Source: Blastobasis lacticolella
Lineage: Eukaryota; Arthropoda; Insecta; Lepidoptera; Blastobasidae
Length of the DNA: 64,000 nt
Reading direction: 5' to 3'
Assembly (NCBI GenBank): GCA_905147135.1
Contig: LR990059.1
Coordinates: forward strand, 14,221,001 to 14,285,000
Each line of letters begins with the position of its first letter. Position 1 is the first letter of the stretch. Below, one piece after another: positions 53,340 through 63,352 of the stretch. The position numbers and the translations under genes are program-made. Under the pieces are notes generated by a model that made no database searches, was not told where the DNA came from, and worked only from the letters and a program-made list of their open reading frames with translations.

Positions 53340-53450
53340 AGAGCTTGTAATGAACTTGTAAAAAACCATAGGTTGCGGTGATTACTTATCATCAGGCAGG
53401 CCGTAAGCTTGTTTGCCACCTTAGAGTTATAAAATAAATAAATTAAACTT
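53340..53450 (+). mobile_element. Non-LTR retrotransposon 3' end
   Basis: GGTTGCGGTGATTACTTATC, ATCAGGCAGGCCGTAAGCTT, GTTTGCCACCTTAG, then an A-rich end. Confidence 0.75.
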
Positions 53451-53694
53451 GCCTTCGTTCGTTTGTATGTATGGGTCAAATTATGAAAGCTGAATTACCC
53501 GCATGTTAAGAATTGAACCACTCACTTAGGTCGTCAATAGTTGACCGCCATTTAATCAGATGGTTCCCGATGATTTCAGTTGTCTTGCAAGCCCCCACAT
53601 CGGGGTCGTACATGATCCCGAGTCTGAAGATGGAGCCGGAAGGTGGTCAAAGTCTGTCATAAAACTACGCAACCCTGTATTGGCTCATTAAGGG

Positions 53695-53742
53695 TAGGTA
53701 CAGGTAAGTAAGAGTAGGGTAGGGTAAGGTAGGGTATGCCTA
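53695..53742. repeat. GTAGGGTAGGGTAAGGTAGGG low-complexity run
   Basis: Irregular (TAGGG)-like units, seven or so, too irregular for a satellite. Confidence 0.7.
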
Positions 53743-53961
53743 ATAACATACCATGCAAACAAAGTCACGCCGAGCAAGCTAGTCTATACCTATACATAGT
53801 ATGAAACAAATTCGCTTCCCAGCGTGTCCCTATGGAAGTATGTACTGTAGCATGTGTGCTCTGGCAGACCTTAGGTTGGATCGGGCTAATGAGCTCTGGG
53901 ATGGGTTATCATTCCAATAGCGTGGCCGGAGCTTTAGTAGGTTAAGCAGGTTGGGTCATTA

Positions 53962-54005
53962 GGTGTAGACTTGATTTGGGATTAGGCCCAAATCAAGCCT
54001 ACACC
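53962..54005. repeat. 19-bp stem hairpin
   Basis: GGTGTAGACTTGATTTGGG and CCCAAATCAAGCCTACACC with a 6-bp loop and one mismatch. Confidence 0.8.
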
Positions 54006-54337
54006 CAACCCAAGTTTCGGGTAGGTTATTCGGTAAAGGTCGAACAAAGTGGTTTGTGCGAATGATGGAAGATCCAAGACATAAGAATGAAGCGTTTGCC
54101 AGCAGAATGACGTCGTGCAACTGTTTTGATCACTCTCCGAAATTTAACCTGTAGAATACCGACAGACGCGCAATTATCGGTTGTAATTATTAAGGTAATT
54201 ACAGTGGAGTGACTGCCATATCACCTTCGACAGCAGAACGAAGCTCTCATCGAAAGTACGTTAGTATGCTCGTAAGACATTAGCCTAAGACGAACAGATA
54301 GGGCCGGCCTTAAAAACTTCCAAAAAAAAACAAACGC

Positions 54338-54343
54338 TTTATT
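54338..54343 (-). terminator. Poly(A) signal of CP5
   Basis: AATAAA on the minus strand, 23 bp past the CP5 stop. Confidence 0.65.
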
Positions 54344-54365
54344 CAAGTTCAAAATTCACATAAAT

Positions 54366-57300
54366 TTAAATTTCAAGCAACACAGTCACGACAACCATCA
54401 AAACCATCTTCACAATATCACGTTTCAACATTTGCCCTCCGCTTTCTTCCTGCATCTTTTCGAAGCTTTGCACATTTCCCAACTTTTTCAATTTTCGGTC
54501 GGGTTTTTCGGTTGTCGCTATAGTCCTTATGGTCATCTCTGTCGTCGTGTCCACCTTTTCAGTTTCAGTAACCACCTTTTCTGTTTCAGTAACTATAGCA
54601 ACAGTATTCCCAGTCACGGGCTTCATCCCCTTGTCCGTCATCATACTCGAGATTCCCACAACGATCTCTTGGCACGAGGGCACAATCTCCTCGGGGGGAA
54701 TAGCGTATAACAAATCCCCTTTATTCCGGAATAGAAAAGTAACAACGCACCTGAAATGAATATAAATTAGTTACCCATTACCAATGACGAAATCAATTCC
54801 TTCTGTGAGGACAGGGCATCAACATCATCATCTTTGAAATAATGCTTGTATATAAAATGGCTGACAGATATGGCGAATCCGCATGCTCATGGCCTGTCAT
54901 CACCTCAGAAATTGAACCATAAGGTCTATCCTCCTTAAGGAGTAAGGAGTTTACCGAATCCGTGTACCGGATTCGAATCCCACTGCCGCCATATACCAAT
55001 GACTCTTTTCTGAGTCCGAGAGAACCGATTCTCTTACGGTAAAGGAAAACATCGTACGTCCTTAACATTCAGGCGATTGAATGTCTAACCATGATCCAAT
55101 CTGGTCTGGTTCGCCTACTAGCAGAATAACGGAGGTCAGATGGCAGTCGCTGCACTGTAATTACCTGTTCTGTCAAATCCTGAATCATGGTCAAGGCGGG
55201 TCTCGGGCCTAAGCACAACCATGACATTAACATCGAGATGATTATTATTATCATTATCCTGGCGCTAATCCATCGAATAACATAAAAAAGCATGTATTTG
55301 ATGATGATGCGGTAGACCGCTAGGATTTTGTTCGTTTTTTTAAATGAACTTAACCAATTAGTTATTTTCTAGGTACCGGCAATTTATGTTAAGTACTTCA
55401 GAGGGACTCACTTGGATGCATAAGTTTTTTTCACCCAACTCGCACTGTCTCCCGAAATTCTTGTTCCTGTAATGTATTTTGTTCAGACATTATTTTACAT
55501 AGACAAATCACCCGATGTAAATCCTAAAAGTATCTCGAGAACAAGCGGAAATCCTTTGCCTGCAATTGCACAGACAATATAATCCTATACCACGGGACAA
55601 CGTCATTACTTATCAGAAATGCAGGAACCCGTTAAAGTATTCATCCATTCGCTTTTATGGTTTGTCAGTCTACCCATCGTCTCTAGTGAGGATAACATCA
55701 TATAAGTTCAAGAGCAAGATCGTAAGACTTCACCAAAGCCTCCACTATCTTCATGTGCGGAGATGTGCGAAGCGGAGAGGAGTTGAGATGTTTTACAGCT
55801 CAGCTATATCTACCGGAACTATGCAAAGATATGTACTGGCGGAACTGAGCTGAAGCTATATAGGAGCTAGCTCGGCGCACGCCGCTCACATCTCCTCTAG
55901 TCTCTGCTTTGCGCCGCCTCCGTGCTCTCATCTCTGCGAAGCACAGCTACTGATATATCTGCCATACAAATGCGAGACATCTCCTATCCTCTCTGCCCAA
56001 CTGTATCCACTAAACCGTATACGGGAGCATTTGTAGTCCGGAAAAGGTTTAGTCTGATTATTTCTGATCAATAAATGCTCACCTATAGAATCGTACGGCG
56101 TGCCATAATCGTATTTAGTACCATTTGCACCCATCCTAGCAATTGCTTTCTTGGCTGCGTTCTCCTGGAAACCGTAAAAATGTTTGATGAAATCCCCGTT
56201 AACCCTTCACTGTACAATACATTTCCGGTTTAAAGTACCAAGTATACTACGAAATTGTAACTCTTTATATATTTATATTTCCACTATACAACACTAGGGA
56301 CGACATTTAATTTTTAATTTTGGAGTAGCGGAAAATCTAGTTCCCAGCAAAACTCGGCTGAAATAAAACAGAGCAAAGCAGTTGAAGGATCAAGTCGAAT
56401 ATTTCATACAGGTAGCTCAATATCGTGCCAACTGTTCCACAGTCAGATATATCTGACAAAAGTTGTTAGGTTAAAACTGTCCGTAGTCGTAGCAGGAAAT
56501 CCTACCAATATTATAAATGTGAAAGTTTGTAATGAATGTTTGGCTGTCTGTTACTCCTTTACGCATACACTACTAAACGGATTTTAATGAAATAGCCCAG
56601 AATAGCACATGGGCTATAATTTCTCCTGAACTCAATTTCAAAATTTTGGCTCTGGAATGTTATATCTGAATTTTACGCGGACGGTGCCGCAGGCAATAGC
56701 CACAGCCCGATCAAACCATGCTATATTCAACCTTAAAACACTAAATCGAAAGATAAAGAATTCGACATACAATCTCCGAGTAACTTTCAATATCCAGTAG
56801 TGTCTTGTCACCATACGGAAGTAAAAGCTTCTCTCCAAATCCATGGATGGAGAAGTAGTATTGGATGGGAGTATTTCTCTGCATGAAGTTGGCCACAGCT
56901 TTGGTTTCCGGTTCTGAGATTGGCGAAGGCCCACAATAGTTTTCGGCCAGAGGGTCCGTGCTCGAATCGTGTACTGAAAAGAGAACAATGTAAATGAGGA
57001 ATCTATACCTTACTACTAAGGAATTTCTATTTACGTATATTCATTCGCGTTAAGAAAATAGTGAGTAAAGGTATTTTCATAGTGGAGTAAAAATTGAAAC
57101 AATAAAAAAAGTTTTTAGGTTTACTTGTCTCAAATTTAAAAAAAAGTAAAGAATATCCCTTTGTTTAGCAGCCAGTCTAGTATTTGCTGTTTATTCCAAG
57201 CGGGGAGGTATTCATTTTTATTATTTTGTGCAACTGGCCACAAATAACTTAGCTTTGTAAATTATTGCGACCCGATTGGTCAAGGGGTGGGGGCTAGGCC

Positions 57301-59797
57301 GGTGGACAACGACGACTCACTATTTTTTTATCTAATAAATTATAGTTTAGTGGTGAGCTTTCGCCGTCACCTCGTCCGATGTCACGTATCACGCTCACTG
57401 TCTCGCACACTCTCCGAAATGCATCCTGCAGAAGTTAGACGCATTGTAACGTATAAAATAAAACTTACCAGACCAAGCATTATCAAAATTCCTGTTCAAG
57501 TCCACACCGATACCACCTGCGAACGGTCTTCTATTTTTTCTCCACATCCGATTCTACAAAAGACATTGATGACAGGAAGTCGGTACACAGAAATATTACT
57601 TCAGAATTTAGATCATTAGACATCGAAAGCTTACTTACAAATGTGTACGCGTAATTGTATCCATCAGGGTTAATCATAGGCAGCAAATACCAATTGTTGT
57701 TCGTTGCAACATCAAACAGAATTAGGTCTTCAGTGTCGTTTACTGTGAGCAGTTGATTAGCCAGATAAAGCACAAATGCAGGACTGATGAACTCATTGCT
57801 GTGGACTCCACCTTCAACGACTGCCCTAGCTATAGGATTTTGAGTTCTTTTTATCGTAAGAAGGTATATATTCCTCCCTTCGTTGCTGACTCCGATCGAC
57901 TCCAGATTTGCAATGTCAGGATGTTTATTGACCAAATCAAGTAGATATTGTTCTATGTCGGGCAATGAATGGAAATGATCAAAGGAGAATTTATCAGGAT
58001 GCATTCTCAGGTATTTTTCGCCAATTTGAATGTTGAATGATCTATAAAAAACGTTTTATTTTATTTATTTATTTTATTTTATTGTATTTGGATGTCTCAC
58101 AGCTTACAACGATAAGATAAGTACAATAGCATAATTTCCATCAGCCATTTACGAGACACCACCAGATAAATTTCACAAATTGACTATAACATTCTAGTAC
58201 ATTGAAATGTTTAGTGTAGGTAGGTACTTATACGGAATCAACACTGTGCTAAACATACATTAGGTAGATATATCGTACTTAGAAATAAAGGTCTTAACCA
58301 TAATGTTCCTAACTTGTGTAACGCTACTGAAAAACAAGTCAATATGCTCATCAGCGGGTAAATAATTAAATGCCCTTGCCGATCGCAACATACAGCTGGA
58401 TTTATGTAAGTTAGATACAGACATGCAGACGCAGATACTGTATCCCAGCATTTTCTTTTGCGAATACCTTATGTTGGAAATATTATGTGAAGTGCTTGCT
58501 TTGTCGTATTTTGTGTTATCTATTATGTTACCTAAAATAAATTAGAAGTCATGGTGCTCAACCTATATGCGGTGACGCAGTAGCGTGATATGACAGATAT
58601 CTATTCATATTACAAAGGTATGCCTACTAATGTCGTTGACAAAGCGAGGCAGATTAAGGTCTTCCGCTGGGGACCCTGGGACTAAAAATAAATGTCCATG
58701 TCGACCATGACTCCGTTTTAGGGTCAACTGAGTGTAGGTACTGAATTATTACTGAATAATTATAATTTCGCAGAGCGTTGGTGGCCGAGTAGTAAAGGTA
58801 TCCGACTCGTAAACGAGAGGTACCGGGTTCGAATCCCACTACGGCCATGTATCAGTAACTCTTTTCTGAGTTATGTACATTAGTTGAATACTAACCGATA
58901 CTCTAATTATATCTCATCTTGGCGTTAATGTCCCGGTTGTGCTCTCGCGCACGAGAGCCCGGGGTCCGCCTTGACTATGATCCAGGATTTGGCAGGTCAG
59001 GTAATTATAGTGGAGCGATTGCCATCTGACCTCCATGACCCTGCTACCAGGGGAACCAGACCAGATTGGATCATGGTTACACATCCAGTTGTCTTAATGT
59101 GCAGGTTTCATCACGATGTTTTCCCTCACCGTAAGAGCATCGGTTAGTATTCAACTAATGTACATAACTCAGAAAACAGTCATTGGTACATGGCCGGAGC
59201 GGGATTTGAACCCGGAACCTCTGGCTTACGAGTCGTATACTCTAACCGCTCGGCCACCGACGCTCCTCTCTAATTATATAATCTGCCAAAACCGTAAAGC
59301 GTCAAGGCGAACGGACCCCAGGTCTTCATACGCGGGAGGACAATCGGGACAATTACGCCAAAATAATTATTTATTGCATATTTCTGCATATCAGCTGAAT
59401 GCCGAAGGCACAACACCAGCCTCTATGGAAATCTCTGGGGGAGGCCTATGCCTAGCAGTGGGCGTCTTTCGGCTGATATGATGATCTCTGGAGCTACTCA
59501 CTTTTGAACATTGTCCACTATCTTGTCCATCGACAAGTCGAGGGTTTTGAACTTATCTCTGACAATTTCGGTATCAGGAGCGCTGACTATGAATTCAGCG
59601 TTGGTGTTCAACTTGTATGGCGGCTGCCAGAAGAGAATGTCCACAAATCTCTCTTTCGTAAGACTTCGTAAAAAATCCAATTGGGTATCGGTTGTCGGCA
59701 TAACTTTGAACAAGGTATAGTTCTCATATTTTATGCTTTGACACAATCTGAAATTTGTTACAAATATAGCCATCAATACCACGGCTTTCATCGCCAT
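54366..59797 (-). CDS. CP5: M14A carboxypeptidase-like, 502 aa, zinc ligands kept but E270 and Y248 lost; stalk and C-tail
   Basis: Exons: 59797-59502, 58041-57639, 57553-57469, 56973-56771, 56164-56083, 55466-55412, 54750-54366 (1509 nt). Signal peptide MAMKAVVLMAIFVTNFRLCQ, then a propeptide. H179/E182 (GGVHSNEF), H305 (FSIHGFGE), R238 and N253/R254 (DLNRNF) are kept. The catalytic Glu is Leu381 (VTFLFRNKG, where other copies have TFELRD), Tyr248 is Thr358, and position 255 is Ala365. It may bind zinc and peptide termini but should lack normal hydrolysis. The last exon adds about 100 residues: a Thr/Glu/Lys-rich stalk with TETEKV twice and TTTEMT, then a hydrophobic end DIVKMVLMVVVTVLLEI. 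That suggests a stalked, membrane- or GPI-anchored surface protein. Like CP2 it lacks the intron after the EGR position; like CP4 it has the 55-nt exon and phase-2 intron before the 270 region. Confidence 0.88.
54930..55255 (+). repeat. SINE-1 copy (CP5 last intron)
   Basis: The head is degraded; CCGGATTCGAATCCCACTGC is the B-box region, ending ACATTAACATCGAGATGATT. Confidence 0.8.
55755..55990. repeat. Imperfect foldback region
   Basis: GTGCGAAGCGGAGAGGAG on the left opposes CTCCTCTAGTCTCTGCTTTG and CATCTCTGCGAAGCACAG on the right. Stem quality is modest. Confidence 0.45.
56503..56700 (+). mobile_element. Non-autonomous Helitron-like fragment (CP5 intron)
   Basis: Begins AATATTATAAATGTGAAAGT, then GTTACTCCTTTACGCATACA, CTACTAAACGGATTTTAATG and GTGCCGCAGGCAATAGC, the order of short lepidopteran Helitrons. 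The CTAGT end is degraded. It ends about 70 bp before CP5 exon 4. Confidence 0.6.
58773..59370 (+). repeat. SINE-1 (outer copy) carrying another SINE-1
   Basis: Head and body 58773-58912 (GCGTTGGTGGCCGAGTAGT, CCGGGTTCGAATCCCAC) continue at 59280-59370 (AATCTGCCAAAACCG, CAAAATAATTATT) after an inserted element; part of the body is missing. Confidence 0.85.
58913..59267 (-). repeat. Full-length SINE-1 inserted in SINE-1, with 12-bp target duplication
   Basis: 355 bp from CTCATCTTGGCGTTAATGTC to the head (plus form GGCCACCGACGCTC). CTCTAATTATAT occurs exactly at 58901-58912 and 59268-59279, a clean target-site duplication that fixes the ends of the family. Confidence 0.92.
59385..59482 (+). mobile_element. 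Non-LTR retrotransposon 3' tail
   Basis: ATCAGCTGAATGCCGAAGGC, CTGGGGGAGGCCTATGCCTA, GCAGTGGGCGTCTTTCGGCT. It ends about 20 bp from CP5 exon 1 on the intron side. Confidence 0.75.
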
Positions 59798-60215
59798 TTC
59801 ACCAGTTTAAATATCAAATGGCACTGTTGTTTTTAATTTTTGCCCTGTTTTCTCAGTGCATTTTTATTGTGGTTCCACAACGTGTAGTTTTATTGGTAAA
59901 TTTGTTAAAATTCCCAAAATATGACACTTTTGTGGCAGAATAATTTGTTTGCATTCTTGACAGTTGTATAGTTTTCTTCTTAAAACTATATTGTGGATAG
60001 CTATCAATAAGTTATGTCATCGAGATGTTATTTTGATTTACCTTTGAATCTCTTTCTTTTACAAGCTTTTATTTAATTTGAAATGTTTTATATTTGTAAT
60101 AAAATTATATGTTAGGGTAAAATCTTGCACGCCTAATTTGACCCACTTCTCGACATTCGATTGAACGCAATAAGGTAGCCCCATCGTGTTTGGGCCCATT
60201 TCGCTAGTGGTGAAG
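59798..60215. other. CP5 upstream region
   Basis: AT-rich; it should hold the CP5 promoter. No core element could be assigned. Confidence 0.4.
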
Positions 60216-60217
60216 AA

Positions 60218-60472
60218 GTCGTGTGGTGTCCGGCAGAGTAGAATAGCACCAACCTCTTACACTCGTGGGTGTCGTACAAGGCGCTAATGTTTTCGAGGCA
60301 AAAGATTCAGAGTTTCCGTAAACAGGAAAATGGGCAGCAGCGTTTTCCATTGTTATATTTACAACACTGCGATCTCCAACCCAGGCGTGGCAGGCGCCAG
60401 GCGTGGAGATTATTGCAATAACCTCTCCTTTCGTCGGCGGGGCTCTAAGTCCTGCAGTGGACTGTGAACCCA
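60218..60472 (+). repeat. Repeat B, uninterrupted copy
   Basis: GTGTCCGGCAGAGTAGAATA, CACTCGTGGGTGTCGTACAA, TTTACAACACTGCGATCTCC, CTAAGTCCTGCAGTGGACTG. Confidence 0.8.
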
Positions 60473-60569
60473 CGTGTAGTGTTAGCTGTGGTGATGAAGA
60501 AGTCGGCTTCATGCTGTCATTTTAGTAGCACTGGCACAAGTTGGTGGCACTGTCCTGTCTTTTTTTTTA

Positions 60570-60675
60570 CTTTTTTTTTTATTGCAGACAAACAGGCTAG
60601 CCGGGTACCTAATGGAAAGTGGTCACCGCCGCCTATCAGCACCACCAGGGGCGCTACCAATGCTACGCATGTCAA
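60570..60675 (-). mobile_element. Non-LTR retrotransposon 3' UTR fragment
   Basis: Starts with a T-run (its A-tail), then CAGACAAACAGGCTAGCCGG, TAATGGAAAGTGGTCACCGC, AGCACCACCAGGGGCGCTAC. Confidence 0.75.
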
Positions 60676-61136
60676 TTCTATGTTATCTATAATTTACGCC
60701 CGTTTGTAAATAAAAAATGTTGGTTATTTTTATTGTAATTTTAAGTTCAAAATCACCGATCGTAAAAAAAAAAATGAATACTTACAATTTTAAATCATAG
60801 TTGGTACGAATTGTGGAATTCGAACTCACGTCACCAGCAAGATATCCACACTAACCAATACCCCAGCCTAGCTTCTACCCAAACCTTTACGCTCATATAT
60901 TTTTATTCGATGGCCGTAAAATAAATCCAGGGAATCGCACTTAACTCATATGAATAACCAAATCTCTTGTGTTCGTGCGCATAAACTATGCATGGACATG
61001 TAAAGTCGGTCCCTACTGATTTATGGGGTGGTCGTAAATTGTCCCCTCTATTAGGGTTACGATGACCACGGTGGGCCCTGTATATCAGCAATGGATAATA
61101 GCTATAGATAAAGAGATTTGCTGTAGGTCGGCCACG
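60676..61136. other. Noncoding flank
   Basis: No gene; nothing recognised. Confidence 0.4.
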
Positions 61137-61462
61137 AACGTCGGTGGCTGAGCGGTTAGGGTATTCGACTCGTAAGCGAGAGATACCGGGTACGAATTCC
61201 GCTGCGACCATGTACCAATGACTCTTTTCTGTGTTATGTACTTCAGTTTAATTCTAATCGATGCTTTTACGGTAAGGGAAACATCGTGATGAAACCTGCA
61301 CATTCAGGCGACAGAATATGTAACCATGATCCAATCTGGTCAGGTTCCCCTGGTAGCAGGGTCCGGGAGTCAGATGGCAGTCGTTCCACTGTAATCACCT
61401 GATCTTCCAAATCTTGGATCATGGTCAAGGCGGACCCCAGCCCATAAACGTCAAGATGATTC
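61137..61462 (+). repeat. SINE-1, near full length
   Basis: CGTCGGTGGCTGAGCGGTTA, CGACTCGTAAGCGAGAGA, ending CCATAAACGTCAAGATGATT. Confidence 0.85.
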
Positions 61463-61494
61463 TTTTTTATTTTACAATTTATAATAGGGTCACG

Positions 61495-61655
61495 AAGCTG
61501 TGTACTCTCGCACGCATTAAGCGAGAAAAGGTACGATCTATATCGTATCTAGTAGTATCTATATCCTGCTACCTCTTTTATCTTAGTATTGAGAGAAGGA
61601 AACACACGCTCTCTCGTGGCGCGAACTGTGTCGCAGGCACGCTTATGTTTGAAAT
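61495..61655. repeat. Repeat shared in inverse with 18120-18320
   Basis: TTATCTTAGTATTGAGAGAA, ACACACGCTCTCTCGTGGCG here, against CGCGCCGCGAGAGAGCGTTT, TCTCTCAATACTAAGACTAA there. Confidence 0.6.
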
Positions 61656-61717
61656 CTAAGATCATGATCAATATGATCAACTCGCACACAGGAGGACAAC
61701 CAGGATATTGACGCCAA

Positions 61718-62065
61718 CTGATGCAGGTTTCATTACGATGTTTTCCCTCACCATAAGAGCATCGGTTACTCTTTAACTAATGTACTTACATAAGTATAAA
61801 AAGATTGATTGACTCAAAGTCTCAAACTTAAAAATTATTCATTTATTTCGATTAAATGTTTCTTTCAATGGTCAAAAGGGAGGGGTGTAGGAAAGTAACA
61901 CACAGTGAACCGTTGGAAACCACGCCGACCACGGCCGGACCTTGCAGACAATACCAGACTGAGCCACATGGTACATGGCAACATTGGGGTTCGAATCCGG
62001 TACCTCGGGCCACCTCAGGGTTTGAGTCAGACTTCTTTACTATTAGGCCACCATTGCTCATGATA
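61718..62065 (-). repeat. SINE-1 head, split
   Basis: 61718-61790 (GCAGGTTTCATTACGATGTT, CCATAAGAGCATCGGTTACT) and 61968-62062 (ACATGGCAACATTGGGGTTC, AGGCCACCATTGCTC) flank about 175 bp of other sequence. Confidence 0.75.
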
Positions 62066-62134
62066 TTTTACAATACCCGGTAAATACTTTAAAATTAACA
62101 CATTCCGCGATAGTTTGATACGACGATCTTTGAA

Positions 62135-62265
62135 AGGCTGCAAGTTGAAGTTGAATGGGTAACTCCCCTGGTGTTGCTGGTATCCATAGGCGGCGGTGAC
62201 CACTTTCCTTCAGGTGGCCCCCTTGCCTGTTTGTCTGCCGTATAACATAAAAGTTGGTGACATTT
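62135..62265 (+). mobile_element. Non-LTR retrotransposon 3' UTR fragment
   Basis: CCCCTGGTGTTGCTGGTATC, CTTTCCTTCAGGTGGCCCCC, CTGCCGTATAACATAAAA. Confidence 0.75.
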
Positions 62266-63145
62266 TATTTTAAAAACTGTTAAATAACATGTCACCACTT
62301 TGCTCTGTCCTGAGTAACTCCCTTAGCCTCGCATAATATTCACGATTCTTTTCATACATCTCCTTTTATTTTGCTTTTGGCGGTCCATAGTCTCTTCCTA
62401 CCCCACCTGTAAGTAAGAGGCGTGATATGAATGTATCTATAACATGTCCAGCCTGTCCTAATAATGTAAGGCTTTTTAAAAATTACTAGCTAGGTGATTG
62501 AAAAGATTCTTTGTGTAACATTGTTAGATGCTTGTTATTTCAATACGAAAAAGTTATAAACTGACATCACTTTTTTTATCGACGGCCAAGAAAGTATCCA
62601 CATTAAACATAGGTCGTAAATGTAGGATGTGATGCCGATAAAAATAAAAGCAAATCGTATTAGGCATTAACGGTTTAAGATTGTAAGTGACATTGATATA
62701 TCATAAAGGACTCAGACATCTACGTAACATACGTACTTAGTTTTGTATACAAATAATGAGAACGTGACAGATTGTAAAACAGACGGGGACGTTATCTGAT
62801 TTTGATGCAATGGATTTAGATGTTGGTAAATATGTAGGTTTTACGAGAGGTAGGGCGGTTCGAATTTTAGTCACTGGGAATGTACCTCCATCTTCCAGAA
62901 TACTTAGCCAGTCACAATTGAGTAACTTAAGTGTAAGTAAGTATCCATCCTTTCATTCAAAAGACAATACGATGATTTAGGTACTGAATTTTTTAAGAGC
63001 TTATGTACGCTATTAAGCTACCTTTATCAAATTCAAGAACAGTATCCCTGATCTAGCGGCAGTGTGCTTGCAAGACCGATAATAGAAGCTAAGCAACGCA
63101 CGCAGATAAAGAACGTAAATAGATGGCTGACCTTTGCATACTTTG
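62266..63145. other. Noncoding flank
   Basis: Nothing recognised. Confidence 0.4.
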
Positions 63146-63149
63146 ACGC

Positions 63150-63352
63150 CAATCGCATGCGAGCAAGTTCAGGTTCGCAATAAGCTCGCACTTGAGTCAT
63201 TGTTCCCCGATACGTATAACCTTGGGGTCTTCAAATCAAAAGTGAATAGGTATCTTCTAGGCACGCATGCTACATCTTCGACCTCATCGTCGCTTTCCAT
63301 CAGGTGAGTTGAGGTCAAATGCAAGCCTATTATTAATAATAAAAAAAAAACT
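63150..63352 (+). mobile_element. Non-LTR retrotransposon 3' end
   Basis: A decayed coding end (CCGATACGTATAACCTTGGG is a DTYNLG-type motif), then CATGCTACATCTTCGACCTC, TTTCCATCAGGTGAGTTGAG, and an A-tail after TAATAATA. Confidence 0.7.

Noticed and set aside
53695..53742. TAGGG-rich run as an interstitial telomere
   Set aside because: The insect telomere unit is TTAGG; units here are irregular and short.
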